This document shows, piece after piece, positions 14,476 to 24,297 of a stretch of 64,000 nt of DNA. The position numbers were made by a program, and so were the translations under genes. Where the stretch lies: contig JAVEWG010000006.1 of assembly GCA_034004685.1 (NCBI GenBank), forward strand, positions 1 to 64,000, given 5' to 3'. Source of the DNA: JAEUNX01 sp034004685. GTDB lineage: Bacteria > Pseudomonadota > Gammaproteobacteria > Burkholderiales > Rhodocyclaceae. Each line of letters starts with the position of its first letter. The stretch's first letter is position 1. The notes below the pieces were generated by a model. That model made no database searches. It was not told the origin of the DNA and saw nothing but the letters and a program-made list of their open reading frames with translations.

Positions 14476-15237
14476 CTAGACTGCCTTGGCGACCCGCTGG
14501 CGGCGGGCCTCGAACAGACAGATACCGCTGGCCACCGAGACGTTGAGGCTTTCCACCGTACCATGCATGGGAATCCGGGCCAGGGTGTCGCAGGTATCCC
14601 GGGTGAGGCGGCGCAGGCCGTCTCCTTCCGCCCCCAACACCCAGGCCACCGGACCGGTCTGGTCCACCTGGTAGAGGCTCTGCTCCGCCTCGCCGGCGGC
14701 ACCGATGGTCCACACCCCGGCCTCCTGCATCTCCCGCAGGCTGCGGGCCAGGTTGGTGACGGTGATGTAGGGAACCGTGTCGGCGGCGCCGCTGGCCACC
14801 TTGACGGCAGTGGCGTTGAGGCCGACGGCGCGATCCTTGGGGGCGATCACGGCATGGGCCCCGGCGGCATCAGCCACCCGCAGGCAGGCCCCCAGGTTGT
14901 GGGGGTCCTGGATGCCATCGAGCACCAGGATCAGGGCCGGGTCGGCGGGATCCAGGTTGTCCAGGATGTCCACCAGTTTGAGCTCCCGGCGGCGCCCGTC
15001 GATCTTGGCCACCACCCCCTGGTGGCGGCGGGTGCCCACCATCTTGTCCAGGCGGGCCCCGTCCACCGGCAGGATGCGCACCCCGGCCGCCTCGGCGACC
15101 TTGAGAAAATCCCGCGCCCGGGCATCCTGGCGCTGGGCATCCACGTAAAGTTCAAGCACTGCGCCAGCGTCGTGGCGAAGCTTGGCGAGGACGGCATGGA
15201 ATCCGTAAATGAGGCGGTTCTGGGTCGGTTCGGACAC
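14476..15237 (-). CDS. rlmB: 23S rRNA 2'-O-ribose methyltransferase RlmB
   Basis: RlmB is a SPOUT-class enzyme that methylates the ribose of G2251 (E. coli numbering) in the 23S rRNA peptidyl-transferase region using SAM. The 253-residue protein has the N-terminal RNA-binding domain (I-Y-G-F-H-A-V-L), then the knot with motif 1 (D-G-I-Q-D-P-H-N-L-G-A), motif 2 (V-L-G-A-E-G-D-G-L) and motif 3 (I-P-M-H-G-T-V-E-S-L-N-V-S-V-A). It starts 4 bp after the rnr stop, the common rnr-rlmB pair. Confidence 0.96.
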   Translation of the reverse strand: MSEPTQNRLIYGFHAVLAKLRHDAGAVLELYVDAQRQDARARDFLKVAEAAGVRILPVDGARLDKMVGTRRHQGVVAKIDGRRRELKLVDILDNLDPADPALILVLDGIQDPHNLGACLRVADAAGAHAVIAPKDRAVGLNATAVKVASGAADTVPYITVTNLARSLREMQEAGVWTIGAAGEAEQSLYQVDQTGPVAWVLGAEGDGLRRLTRDTCDTLARIPMHGTVESLNVSVASGICLFEARRQRVAKAV

Positions 15238-15240
15238 GTT

Positions 15241-17772
15241 TCAGCGGCCCTTGCGGGCGGTTTTGGGTTTGCGGGAAGAAGAGGGCTTGTCCTGGGCGCC
15301 GGCACCGGCCGCCTGGGGTGCCGTGCTCTTGCGGCCTGCCCCGGCCTTGCCGCTCCGGGGGGGCTTGTCCTGGGCTTTGGGCGCCTTGGGGGCATCGGCC
15401 GGCGAGTATAGCTTGCGCCACTCCAGGGGCTGTTCCCCCTCGGCCACTGCCGCCTGACCCTCCTCGACCTGGGGCTGAGGGGTGGACGCCCCCTTGGCCT
15501 TGCCCCGGCCCTTGTCCCTTTCGGTCTTGCCGGCACGCTCGGTGGGTTTGTCGGGCCCCGCCAGCAGGCGGAAGTCGATCTTGTTGGTTTCCATATCCAC
15601 CCGCACCAGCTGCACCCGCACCCGGTCGGACAGGCGATAGCGGCTACCGGTGCGCTCTCCCAGGAGCTCGTGGCGGGCATCGTCGAAGTGGAAGTAATCG
15701 TGGCCCAGTTCGGAGATATGCACCAGACCCTCGATGAAGATGTCGTCCAGGGCCACGAACAGCCCGAAGGGCACCACCGCCGACACGCAGCCCTCGAACT
15801 CCTGGCCGATCTTGTCCTGCATGTAGTAGCACTTGAGCCAGGCAGTTACATCCCGGGTTGCATCGTCGGCCCGGCGCTCGGTCATGGAACAGTGCAGGCC
15901 GATGGTCTCCCACTCTCCGGGCTTGTACTCCTCCCCCAGAAGAGCGGCCTTGATGGCCCGGTGTACCAGCAGGTCCGGGTAACGCCGGATCGGCGAGGTG
16001 AAGTGGGTGTAGGCCTCGTAGGCCAGGCCGAAGTGGCCCACGTTTTCCGGGCTGTACATGGCTTGCTTGAGGGAGCGCAGCATCACCGTCTGGAGCAGCT
16101 GCATGTCCGGCCGGTCCTTCACCTGGGCCAGCAGAGCAGCGTAGTCCTTGGCCCGGGGTTCGTCGCCGCCGCCGAGCTGGAGGCCGAATTCCCCCATGAA
16201 GGCCCGCAGCTTCTCCAGCTTCTCGGTGCTGGGCCCCTCATGGACCCGGTACAGGGCGGGATGCTCCCGGCCCTGGAGGAACTCCGAGGCACACACATTG
16301 GCCGCCAGCATGCATTCCTCGATGAGGCGGTGGGCGTCGTTGCGCACCTCGGGCACGATGCGCTCGATCTTGCCCTGCTCGTCGAAGACCATGCGGGTCT
16401 CCACCGTTTCGAAGTCGATGGCGCCCCGTTTGCCCCGGGCCTTGAGGAGCACCCGGAAGAGCTTGTCCAGGTTCTCCAGGTGGGGCAGCAGCTCCCCCAC
16501 CACTTCCAGGGCGGCCGGATCCTGATCGTAAAGGGCGGCGGCCACTTGGTTATAGGTGAGCCGGGCATGGGAGAACATCACCCCTGGGTAGAAGCGGTAT
16601 TGCTTGATCACCCCGGTCGGGGAGATGGCCATGTCGCACACCATGGCCAGGCGTTCCACCTGAGGATTGATGGAGCACAGGCCGTTGGAGAGTTTCTCCG
16701 GCAGCATGGGAATCACCCGCCGGGGGAAATACACCGAGTTGCCCCGGTCATAGGCATCCTTGTCCAGGGCCGAGCCAGGGGTCACGTAATGGGACACGTC
16801 GGCAATGGCCACCACCAGGCGGAAACCCCGGCCGTCCCGCTCGCAATAGACCGCATCGTCGAAGTCCTTGGCGGTTTCCCCGTCGATGGTCACCAGGGGC
16901 AGCCTGGTGATGTCCTCCCGGCCCTTCCAGTCCATCTTGCGGACCTTCTCGGGCAGGCGCCGGTTCTGCTCCTTGGCCTCCTTGGAGAATTCGAAAGGCA
17001 GTTCGTGCTTGCGCAGCGCAATCTCGATTTCCATGCCCGGATCGGCGTAACTGCCCAGCACTTCCACCACCTTGCCGATAGGCTGGGAGACCTGGGTGGG
17101 CTGCTCCACCAGTTCCACCGTCACCACCTGGCCAGTGACCAGCTTCTGCTTGCCACCAGGCGGCACCAGGATGTCCTGGCCGATGCGCCGGTTCTCCGGC
17201 ACCACGAAGACCACCCCGTGCTCGATGAATACCCGGCCCACCACCCGATGGTTGGCCCGCTCCAGGATTTCCACCAGCTTGCCTTCGGGACGTCCCCGCC
17301 GGTCGGAACCAGTGATCCGGACGATGGCCCGGTCGCCGTGCAGGAGTTCCCGCATTTCCTTGGGGCCCAGGAAGATATCTGGCTCCCCCTTGGGCTCTCG
17401 CACCAGAAAGCCGTAGCCGTCCGGATGACCTTCCACCCGGCCGGTGATGAGATCGGCCTTGTTGGGCAGAAGGAAGGCGCCGCGCCGGTTGCGCATCAGC
17501 TGGCCGTCCCGCTCCATGGCCATCAGGCGGCGCTCGAAGAACTCCCGCTCGTCAGGCTGGATGCCCAGCAACTGGCACAGCTCGTCGAAGCCGGCGGGCA
17601 CGCCATGCTCCGCCACGATCTGGGCGATGTATTCCCGGCTCGGCAGGGGCAGCTCGTAGCGCTCCGATTCCCTGGCGAAATGGGGGTCTGCGCGCCGGAT
17701 GGCGCTCAGCTCAGACTTGGGAGCCTGACCCGCTCCAGCGGGTTTTGTTTTTGTTCGGGTCGATCTAGTCAT
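15241..17772 (-). CDS. rnr: Ribonuclease R
   Basis: RNase R is a 3'-to-5' exoribonuclease that degrades structured RNA. The 843-residue product has an N-terminal winged-helix region, two cold-shock domains, the RNB catalytic domain with conserved acidic residues (D-G-E-T-A-K-D-F-D-D-A near residue 270) and an S1 domain. A basic, low-complexity Lys/Ala/Pro tail of about 90 residues follows. The ATG at 17772 is required because an upstream frame would run into the tRNA-Leu gene; GGAAAG lies just before it. It pairs with rlmB. Confidence 0.96.
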   Translation of the reverse strand: MTRSTRTKTKPAGAGQAPKSELSAIRRADPHFARESERYELPLPSREYIAQIVAEHGVPAGFDELCQLLGIQPDEREFFERRLMAMERDGQLMRNRRGAFLLPNKADLITGRVEGHPDGYGFLVREPKGEPDIFLGPKEMRELLHGDRAIVRITGSDRRGRPEGKLVEILERANHRVVGRVFIEHGVVFVVPENRRIGQDILVPPGGKQKLVTGQVVTVELVEQPTQVSQPIGKVVEVLGSYADPGMEIEIALRKHELPFEFSKEAKEQNRRLPEKVRKMDWKGREDITRLPLVTIDGETAKDFDDAVYCERDGRGFRLVVAIADVSHYVTPGSALDKDAYDRGNSVYFPRRVIPMLPEKLSNGLCSINPQVERLAMVCDMAISPTGVIKQYRFYPGVMFSHARLTYNQVAAALYDQDPAALEVVGELLPHLENLDKLFRVLLKARGKRGAIDFETVETRMVFDEQGKIERIVPEVRNDAHRLIEECMLAANVCASEFLQGREHPALYRVHEGPSTEKLEKLRAFMGEFGLQLGGGDEPRAKDYAALLAQVKDRPDMQLLQTVMLRSLKQAMYSPENVGHFGLAYEAYTHFTSPIRRYPDLLVHRAIKAALLGEEYKPGEWETIGLHCSMTERRADDATRDVTAWLKCYYMQDKIGQEFEGCVSAVVPFGLFVALDDIFIEGLVHISELGHDYFHFDDARHELLGERTGSRYRLSDRVRVQLVRVDMETNKIDFRLLAGPDKPTERAGKTERDKGRGKAKGASTPQPQVEEGQAAVAEGEQPLEWRKLYSPADAPKAPKAQDKPPRSGKAGAGRKSTAPQAAGAGAQDKPSSSRKPKTARKGR

Positions 17773-17799
17773 TGACTTTCCGTTCTTGATATTTATAAT
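17772..17799 (+). promoter_or_regulatory. Sigma-70 promoter of the first tRNA-Leu
   Basis: The -35 TTGACT (17772-17777), a 16-bp spacer and the -10 TATAAT (17794-17799) lie 11 bp before the tRNA 5' end. The -35 element shares its first base with the rnr ATG on the other strand, so the two genes are back to back. Confidence 0.8.
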
Positions 17800-17810
17800 G
17801 CGCGGCTCTT

Positions 17811-17895
<85 letters not shown>

Positions 17896-17909
17896 AGCAT
17901 AATCAGAAA

Positions 17910-17934
17910 GCCGGCGGAAATCGCCGGTTTTTTG
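17910..17934 (+). terminator. Intrinsic terminator after first tRNA-Leu
   Basis: CCGGCG, a 5-base loop, CGCCGG and six T's. It separates the two tRNA genes, so the second needs its own promoter or read-through. Confidence 0.85.
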
Positions 17935-18015
17935 TTGGTGCTTTGCTGGTGGTTAGCCCAGGCCGCTTCGCCAAGCTTTCCCCAAAGTAGTTGAGCAGGT
18001 AAAATTGCAGTCGTT

Positions 18016-18100
<85 letters not shown>

Positions 18101-18109
18101 AGTCAAAGG

Positions 18110-18138
18110 AAAAGCCGGTCTCATGACCGGCTTTTTTC
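18110..18138 (+). terminator. Intrinsic terminator after second tRNA-Leu
   Basis: AAAGCCGGTC, a TCAT loop, GACCGGCTTT and a T run. The stem has A's on its 5' side, so it may also act on leftward transcripts from purA. The 140 bp from here to purA hold no other feature. Confidence 0.85.
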
Positions 18139-18280
18139 ATTTCTCCCGGCGCTTGCGCAGGCATCCCGGCAGGCTGCACGGGTTCGCGCCCTGCGCTGCA
18201 GGATGCAGGCTCGCCGCACATGGCAAATGGCGAGCACTCCAGGGGAGAACCCGAACCCCGGGGCAGATTCATCCACCCGT

Positions 18281-19591
18281 TCAAGCGCCGAAGGGATGAC
18301 GCTTGAGGATGGTTTCGTCCCGCTCCGGACCGGTGGAGATCACATCGATGGAAATCTCGCAGATTTCCTCGATGCGGTGCAGGTAGGCCCGAGCCTCGGC
18401 CGGCAGGGCGTCCCAGGTCTGGGCGCCAAAGGTGGTGCCGCTCCAGCCCGGCAGGGTCTCGTAGATGGGCTCGCAACGCGCCACTTCGTCCGCCCCCATG
18501 GGCAGGAGATCCACCCGCTGACCATCCAGCATGTAGCCAGTGCACAACTTCAACTCGGTGAGCCCGTCCAACACGTCCAGCTTGGTGATGCACAGGCCGG
18601 ACACCCCGTTGATGATGATGGAGCGCTTCAGGGCCGCCAGATCCAGCCAGCCACAGCGCCGCTTACGGCCGGTGACGGTGCCAAATTCCCGGCCCTTGGT
18701 AGACATCTGGTAGCCCGGCACGCCAACAGTCTCGATATCCAGCTCGGTGGGAAAAGGGCCGCCTCCCACCCGGGTACAGTAAGCTTTGGTGATCCCCAGC
18801 ACGTAATGGAGCCGCCCCGGCCCGACGCCGGATCCCGCCGCCGCCTGGCCCGCCACGCAATTGCTGGAGGTGACGAAGGGATAAGTGCCATGGTCGATGT
18901 CCAGCAGGGTACCTTGGGCGCCCTCGAACAGCAGGCTCCCGCCGGCCTTGTTCACCGCCGACAGCTCGGCGGACACATCGGCCACCATGGGACGGATGAC
19001 CTCGGCGTCGGCCATGGCCTGGTCGAACACGGTCTGGAAATCCACCGGCTCGGCCTTCAGGAACTGGGTCAGCACAAAGTTGTGGTAGTCCAGGACTTCC
19101 TTCAGTTTGGCGGCGAAGCGGTCCCGGTCGAACAGGTCGTAGACCCGCAGGGCACGCCGGGCCACCTTGTCTTCGTAGGTGGGGCCGATCCCCTTGCCGG
19201 TGGTACCGATCTTGTCGGAGGCGCTCTTGGCGGCCTCCCGGGCCCGGTCCAGGGCAGAGTGGCAGGCCAGGATCACCGGACAACCGGAACTGATCCGCAG
19301 GCGGTTGCGCACCTCGATGCCACCGGCTTCCAGGCTGGCGATTTCGGCCAGGAGGTGGTGGATGTCCAGCACCACGCCGTTGCCGATGTAGCACTTCACC
19401 CCTTCCCGCACGATGCCCGAAGGCACCAGGTTGAGCTTGTATTCCTTGTCGCCGATCACCAGCGTATGGCCGGCGTTGTGTCCCCCCTGGAAACGCACCA
19501 CGCCCTGGGCATGGTCGGTCAGCCAATCGACGATCTTGCCTTTGCCCTCGTCACCCCACTGGGTGCCGACCACTACCACGTTCTTTGCCAT
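18281..19591 (-). CDS. purA: Adenylosuccinate synthetase
   Basis: PurA joins IMP and aspartate with GTP hydrolysis, the first committed step to AMP. The 436-residue product begins M-A-K-N-V-V-V-V-G-T-Q-W-G-D-E-G-K-G-K, the phosphate-binding signature containing the catalytic Asp. It also has G-H-N-A-G-H-T-L and the G-P-T-Y-E-D-K-V-A-R-R loop. The ATG at 19591 was picked because the family starts exactly there; an open frame upstream lies inside hisZ. It follows hisZ by 5 bp. Confidence 0.98.
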   Translation of the reverse strand: MAKNVVVVGTQWGDEGKGKIVDWLTDHAQGVVRFQGGHNAGHTLVIGDKEYKLNLVPSGIVREGVKCYIGNGVVLDIHHLLAEIASLEAGGIEVRNRLRISSGCPVILACHSALDRAREAAKSASDKIGTTGKGIGPTYEDKVARRALRVYDLFDRDRFAAKLKEVLDYHNFVLTQFLKAEPVDFQTVFDQAMADAEVIRPMVADVSAELSAVNKAGGSLLFEGAQGTLLDIDHGTYPFVTSSNCVAGQAAAGSGVGPGRLHYVLGITKAYCTRVGGGPFPTELDIETVGVPGYQMSTKGREFGTVTGRKRRCGWLDLAALKRSIIINGVSGLCITKLDVLDGLTELKLCTGYMLDGQRVDLLPMGADEVARCEPIYETLPGWSGTTFGAQTWDALPAEARAYLHRIEEICEISIDVISTGPERDETILKRHPFGA

Positions 19592-19596
19592 TCGAA

Positions 19597-20757
19597 TCAA
19601 TCTCCTTCTAGCGGTTCGACGACCCAGTGGCCGTCCCGCACGACGAGCCGCCGGTCGCAACCAGCCTCCCGCCAAGTTCCGTCATGGCCCGGCAGGGCCG
19701 CCAATACCACCTCGCCCGCGGCCCTCAGCCGCGCCACTGCCTCAGCCAGGGCGTCATCCGCCCCGCAGGGCGCCAGAATGGCCCCGGGCGCGCTACCGCC
19801 CCCGGCCGCCAACGCCAGCTGACGCAGATCCAGGCTGAAGCCGGTGGCCGGCCGGCCCCGGCCAAAAGCCTGGCCCACTTGGTCGTAGCGCCCACCCAGG
19901 GCAATGGCGCCGGGAACGCAGCCACCATAGGCGGCGAACACCACCCCACTGTGGTAGTGGTAACCGCGCAGGTCGGCCAGGTCAAAACTCACCGGCAGCC
20001 CGGCCAGGGATCCGGCCAGTTGCTCCAGATCCGCCAGCGCCCGATCCACCTCCGGAGAGACGGGCAGACGGGTCCGGGCCTCCGCCAGCACCGCCTCGTC
20101 CCCGTAGAGGGTGGGCAGGGCCAGCAAGGCCTCCCGGGGAACCGCCGGCACGTCGGCTAGCAGTTCCCGCAGGGAGGGCAGATCCTTGGCCTGGAGGAGA
20201 TCGAACAGCACCACCTCCCGTTCCGGAGCCAAGCCCGCCTGGACCGCCAGGGCCCGGAACAGGCCCATGTGCCCCAGATCCAGACGCAGGGCCGGCAAGC
20301 CGGCCTCCCTCAGGGCCTGGGCGAGCAGGCGGATCACCTCGTCGTCAGCCTCCAGGCCGGCATGGCCGTAGAGTTCGGCCCCCAGCTGCAGGGGTTCCCG
20401 GGTGGCATGAAAGGACGAGGGCAGGCTATGCAGCACGCTACCGCAATAGCACAACCGGCTCACCCCACGGCGATTGAGGAGGTGGGCGTCGATGCGCGCC
20501 ACCTGGGGCGTCATGTCGGCGCGCAGCCCCATGCTCCGGCCCGACAGTTGATCCACCAGCTTGAAGGTGCGCAGATCCAGATCCTGACCCGCACCGGTGA
20601 GCAGGGAATCCAGGTATTCCAGGAGCGGCGGTGCCACCAGCTGATATCCCCGGGAGGCGAACAGGTCCAGCAGATGCCGGCGCAAGGCTTCGATTCGGTA
20701 GGCTTCATCGGGAAGAATGTCCTGGATGGATTCGGGCAAGACCCAGCGCATTGGCAA
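19597..20757 (-). CDS. hisZ: ATP phosphoribosyltransferase regulatory subunit HisZ
   Basis: HisZ is a HisRS-like protein without tRNA-charging activity that binds short-form HisG and enables its activity and histidine feedback. The 386-residue protein has class II synthetase motif 2 (the F-H-A-T-R-E region) and a diverged motif 3 near A-T-G-F-S-L-D-L, and lacks the C-terminal anticodon-binding domain that HisS in this window has. hisG itself is not in the window. The hisZ-purA pair is a common betaproteobacterial arrangement. Confidence 0.94.
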   Translation of the reverse strand: MPMRWVLPESIQDILPDEAYRIEALRRHLLDLFASRGYQLVAPPLLEYLDSLLTGAGQDLDLRTFKLVDQLSGRSMGLRADMTPQVARIDAHLLNRRGVSRLCYCGSVLHSLPSSFHATREPLQLGAELYGHAGLEADDEVIRLLAQALREAGLPALRLDLGHMGLFRALAVQAGLAPEREVVLFDLLQAKDLPSLRELLADVPAVPREALLALPTLYGDEAVLAEARTRLPVSPEVDRALADLEQLAGSLAGLPVSFDLADLRGYHYHSGVVFAAYGGCVPGAIALGGRYDQVGQAFGRGRPATGFSLDLRQLALAAGGGSAPGAILAPCGADDALAEAVARLRAAGEVVLAALPGHDGTWREAGCDRRLVVRDGHWVVEPLEGD

Positions 20758-20760
20758 GAC

Positions 20761-20946
20761 TCAGGAAAAAATGAAAAGCAGGAGAAGGCCCAGAAGCATG
20801 GAGGACAGCCCGATGAAACGGATCTGCCCATTCCCCATCTGGGTGACGCGGGAAAAAGCCTCTCGCCAGGCGGCGGGGGCGACGAAGGGAAGGATCCCTT
20901 CTATCACCAGCATCAGGGCCAGGGCGATGAGCAGGGTACTGCCCAT
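20761..20946 (-). CDS. DUF2065 (YjeT-like) small membrane protein
   Basis: This 61-residue protein has two hydrophobic helices (about 5-25 and 43-60) joined by a polar loop containing the conserved P-F-V-A-P-A-A-W-R and R-F-I-G-L motifs of the DUF2065/YjeT family. It sits between hflC and hisZ with 3-4 bp gaps, its usual place. The function is unknown; the linkage suggests a role close to the HflKC complex. Confidence 0.88.
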   Translation of the reverse strand: MGSTLLIALALMLVIEGILPFVAPAAWREAFSRVTQMGNGQIRFIGLSSMLLGLLLLFIFS

Positions 20947-20950
20947 CGCA

Positions 20951-21835
20951 TCAGTTCTTTCCGCTGCGGGTGCCCGGATTCTTCAAATATTTGAAGAACT
21001 CGGAGTTGGGCTCCAGGACCATGACATCGCCCTTGCTGCGGAAAGTCTGCCGGTAGGCTTCCAGACTCCGGTAAAAATTGTAGAACTCCGGGTTCTGGGA
21101 GAAGGCCTGGGCGTAGATGGCGGAGGCCTTGGCATCCCCTTCGCCCTTGATAGTCTGGGCCTGCTTGTAGGCCTCGGCGATCAGCACTTCCCGCTGGCGG
21201 TCGGCGTCGGCGCGGATCTTTTCGGCCTCGGCGGAGCCTTCCGAGCGCAGCTCGTTGGCGACCCGCTTGCGCTCCGCTTCCATGCGGCGATAGACCGACT
21301 CGGACACTTCCTGGGGCAACTCCACCCTTTTCAGGCGCACATCCACGATCTGCACGCCGATCTTGCGGGCATCCAGATCGGCCTTGATCCGCATGTCGTC
21401 CATGATCTTGTCCCGCTCGCCGGAAACCACCTCATGGACGGTCCGCCGGCCGAACTCTTCCCGCAGGCCAGCGTTGACGGTCTGGGCCAGGCGGGTCCGC
21501 GCCCGAGCCTCGTCACCGGCCACGGAAATGTAGTAGAGCTTGGGATCCACGATCCGCCACTTCACGAAGAGGTCCACCAGCACGTTCTTCTTCTCGGAAG
21601 TGATGAAACGCTCCGGCTCCGGGGTATCCATGGTCAGGATGCGCTTGTCGAAGTAGCGCACGTTCTGGATCAGGGGCCACTTGGCGTGGAGGCCCGGCGC
21701 GGAGATGACGTCCTTGATCTCGCCGAGCTGGAACACCAAGGCATGCTGGCGCTGATCCACGGAGAACAGGGCCATGGAACCGATGGCCGCCGCCAGCAGC
21801 GCGGCGCCGCCAATCAGGGGCAACTTGTCATTCAT
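20951..21835 (-). CDS. hflC: HflC, SPFH/prohibitin-family regulator of FtsH
   Basis: HflC forms with HflK a large periplasmic cage around the membrane protease FtsH and tunes its activity. The 294-residue protein has one N-terminal membrane helix (about 8-26), an SPFH domain and a long charged coiled coil (about 180-255) with the A-E-K-I-R-A-D-A repeat. It overlaps the hflK stop by one base and precedes the DUF2065 gene by 4 bp. Confidence 0.96.
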   Translation of the reverse strand: MNDKLPLIGGAALLAAAIGSMALFSVDQRQHALVFQLGEIKDVISAPGLHAKWPLIQNVRYFDKRILTMDTPEPERFITSEKKNVLVDLFVKWRIVDPKLYYISVAGDEARARTRLAQTVNAGLREEFGRRTVHEVVSGERDKIMDDMRIKADLDARKIGVQIVDVRLKRVELPQEVSESVYRRMEAERKRVANELRSEGSAEAEKIRADADRQREVLIAEAYKQAQTIKGEGDAKASAIYAQAFSQNPEFYNFYRSLEAYRQTFRSKGDVMVLEPNSEFFKYLKNPGTRSGKN

Positions 21836-23067
21836 TAGCGGTCTCCCCGCTCACGGTTGCGGCCGGCATCCCGGTTACGCAGATCCAGGGTCGGTTCCTG
21901 GCGCGGCGGCGCCACCACGGTGGGCGGCGTGGCCGCCCCGGTCGCCGAGGGAATCTCCTCCGCCGCCACCGGGGCGGACGAAGAAGCCAGGAGTTTGTCC
22001 AGGGGCAGGAACAGCAGATTGCCGTTCGAACGGGCATCCACCATCACCTTGGTGGTGCTGGAAAGAACCTGCTGGACCGTATCCAGGTAGAGGCGGCTGC
22101 GGGTCACTTCCGGCGCCTTGCTGTATTCGGCCAGAACCTGCTTGAAGCGGCTGGCCTCGCCGGCAGCGGCGGATTCCACCCGCGCCCGGTAGCCCTCGGC
22201 CTCCTGCAACAACCGGGAGGCAGTGCCCCGGGCCTTGGGAATCACATCATTGGCGTAGGCCTGGCCTTCGTTCTTCTGACGCTCCCGATCCTGTCCGGCC
22301 TTCACCGCGTCATCGAATGCGGCCTGCACCTGCTCCGGCGGCTGGGCGTTCTGCATGGTGACCTTGCTGATCTGGATGCCGGTTTCGTAACGGTCGAGGA
22401 CCTGCTGCATGAGCTGCTGGGCAGTGGTGGCGATCTGCTCCCGGCCTTCGTAGAGGACGAAATCCATCTTGTTCTTGCCCACCATCTCCCGCATGGCGGT
22501 TTCCGCCGCCTGCAGCACGGTTTCATCCGGGCTGCGGTCGCTGAAGAGGTATTTTTCCGGGCTGGAAAGGATGTACTGGACGGCAAACTGGATGTTGATG
22601 ATGTTCTCGTCGTCGGTCAGCATCAGGGCTTCCCGCAGCACCTTGTTGCGCTCCGAACCCCGGTAACCGATTTCCACTGTGCGCACGCCGGTGAGGTTCA
22701 CCACCTCATGGGACTCCACCGGATAGGGCAGGCGCCAACGCAGCCCCGGATCGGTGGTTTCAACGTAACGGCCAAAGCGCAGCACCACCCCGCGCTGGCT
22801 GGCATCCACGATGTAGAAACCGCTGGCCAGCCACACCACGACCGCCAAGACGAGGAGGGCGCCAATGCCGCCACCGAACTGGCGGGGGGTCAGGGGCGGC
22901 ATTTCCCCACCGGAGCCGCCGCGCCCTGGACCGGGCTTGCGGCCGAACAAGCCCGTCAGCCGGCGATTGACGTCTCGCCACAATTCCTCGAGGTCCGGAG
23001 GGCCCTGGTTGCCGCCGGGTTTGTTGTCGTTGCCCTGGTTACCCCAGCGCGGATCGTTGAGTGACAT
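21835..23067 (-). CDS. hflK: HflK, SPFH/prohibitin-family partner of HflC
   Basis: This is the partner of HflC in the FtsH-regulating complex. The 410-residue protein starts M-S-L-N-D-P-R-W-G, with a Gly/Pro/Asn-rich cytosolic head that is typical of HflK. A membrane helix follows at about 65-85, then the SPFH domain, a coiled coil and a Pro/Ala/Thr-rich tail. I took the ATG at 23067; an open frame upstream overlaps the end of hflX but does not read like HflK. Confidence 0.95.
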   Translation of the reverse strand: MSLNDPRWGNQGNDNKPGGNQGPPDLEELWRDVNRRLTGLFGRKPGPGRGGSGGEMPPLTPRQFGGGIGALLVLAVVVWLASGFYIVDASQRGVVLRFGRYVETTDPGLRWRLPYPVESHEVVNLTGVRTVEIGYRGSERNKVLREALMLTDDENIINIQFAVQYILSSPEKYLFSDRSPDETVLQAAETAMREMVGKNKMDFVLYEGREQIATTAQQLMQQVLDRYETGIQISKVTMQNAQPPEQVQAAFDDAVKAGQDRERQKNEGQAYANDVIPKARGTASRLLQEAEGYRARVESAAAGEASRFKQVLAEYSKAPEVTRSRLYLDTVQQVLSSTTKVMVDARSNGNLLFLPLDKLLASSSAPVAAEEIPSATGAATPPTVVAPPRQEPTLDLRNRDAGRNRERGDR

Positions 23068-23089
23068 GAGAATGCCCGTAATCACCGGT

Positions 23090-24250
23090 TCAATGATGGA
23101 GAGGGTCGAAATCTTCGGATGGAGAATCGGAACTTGCCAAGGCTTGCTCGGCGGCCCGGGCGCGGGCCTGCACCACCTCGGTGAGGGCGAGACGCAGCAG
23201 ATCCAAGCCTTCGCCCGTGCGCGCACTCAGGAAAACCCGGGAGATTTTACCATACTCGTCCCGCTCGACCCGGGGCTCCAGGGCGGTGGCGTCGATCTTG
23301 TTCCAGACCAGAATCCGGGGCACATCCGCAGCACCGATTTCCGTCAGAACGCCATCCACCGCCTCCATCTGCTGCTCCCGGTCTTCACTGGAACCATCCA
23401 CCACGTGCAGAAGAAGATCCGCCCGCACGGTTTCCTCCAGGGTTGCCTGGAACGCCGCCACCAGGGAGTGGGGCAGATCCCGGATGAATCCGACCGTGTC
23501 CGACAGGATGATGTTCCCCACCTCCGGCAGATACATGCGCCGGGAGGTGGTATCAAGGGTGGCGAAGAGCTGATCGGCGGCGTAGGCACCGGCCTTGGTC
23601 AGGGCATTGAACAGGGTGGACTTGCCGGCATTGGTATAGCCCACCAGAGATACCGAAAGCATGTCGGCACGCTCCCGGGACTTGCGGCGTACCTGGCGCT
23701 GGCGCTCCAGCTTGGCCAGACGCTCCTTGAGGAGTTTGACCCGTTGGCCGAGCAGGCGCCGGTCGGTTTCCAGCTGGGTTTCCCCGGGTCCCCGCAAACC
23801 GATCCCGCCCTTTTGCCGCTCCAGGTGGGTCCACCCCCGGACCAGCCGGGTGGACAAGTGCTCCAGCTGGGCCAGCTCCACCTGTAGCTTGCCCTCATGG
23901 CTGCGGGCACGCAGGGCAAAGATATCCAGAATCAGGGTATTGCGATCGATCACCCGGCATTGCAGGGTGCGTTCCAGGTTGCGCTGCTGGCCGGGGGAGA
24001 GCTCGTGGTTGAAGATCACCAGATCGGCGCCGGCATTGCGTAGCGCCTGGCCGATTTCCTCGGCCTTGCCCTTGCCGGCGAAGAGGGCCGGGTCGGGGGC
24101 CTTGCGGCGCCCCACCACCACGTCCGCCACGTCCGCGCCGGCACTGCCGGCGAGCAGGCGCAACTCGGACAGACGCTCTTCCATGGCGCGTTCGCCCAAG
24201 TCGAGCTGTACCAACACCGCCCGCTCGCCGGCGGCAGGTCTCTCAAACAT
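23090..24250 (-). CDS. hflX: GTPase HflX
   Basis: HflX is a ribosome-associated GTPase that splits stalled 70S ribosomes under stress. The 386-residue protein has the glycine-rich N-terminal HflX domain (F-A-G-K-G-K-A-E-E-I), a coiled linker with G-G-I-G-L-R-G-P-G-E-T-Q-L-E, and the G domain: G1 G-Y-T-N-A-G-K-S-T near residue 205, G3 D-T-V-G-F and G4 N-K-I-D. It lies between hfq and hflK in the conserved hfq-hflX-hflK-hflC order. Confidence 0.97.
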   Translation of the reverse strand: MFERPAAGERAVLVQLDLGERAMEERLSELRLLAGSAGADVADVVVGRRKAPDPALFAGKGKAEEIGQALRNAGADLVIFNHELSPGQQRNLERTLQCRVIDRNTLILDIFALRARSHEGKLQVELAQLEHLSTRLVRGWTHLERQKGGIGLRGPGETQLETDRRLLGQRVKLLKERLAKLERQRQVRRKSRERADMLSVSLVGYTNAGKSTLFNALTKAGAYAADQLFATLDTTSRRMYLPEVGNIILSDTVGFIRDLPHSLVAAFQATLEETVRADLLLHVVDGSSEDREQQMEAVDGVLTEIGAADVPRILVWNKIDATALEPRVERDEYGKISRVFLSARTGEGLDLLRLALTEVVQARARAAEQALASSDSPSEDFDPLHH

Positions 24251-24297
24251 GGATTAGGCGATCCTCCGGGAAGCCGCCCCGGCGACAGATAGAGGGA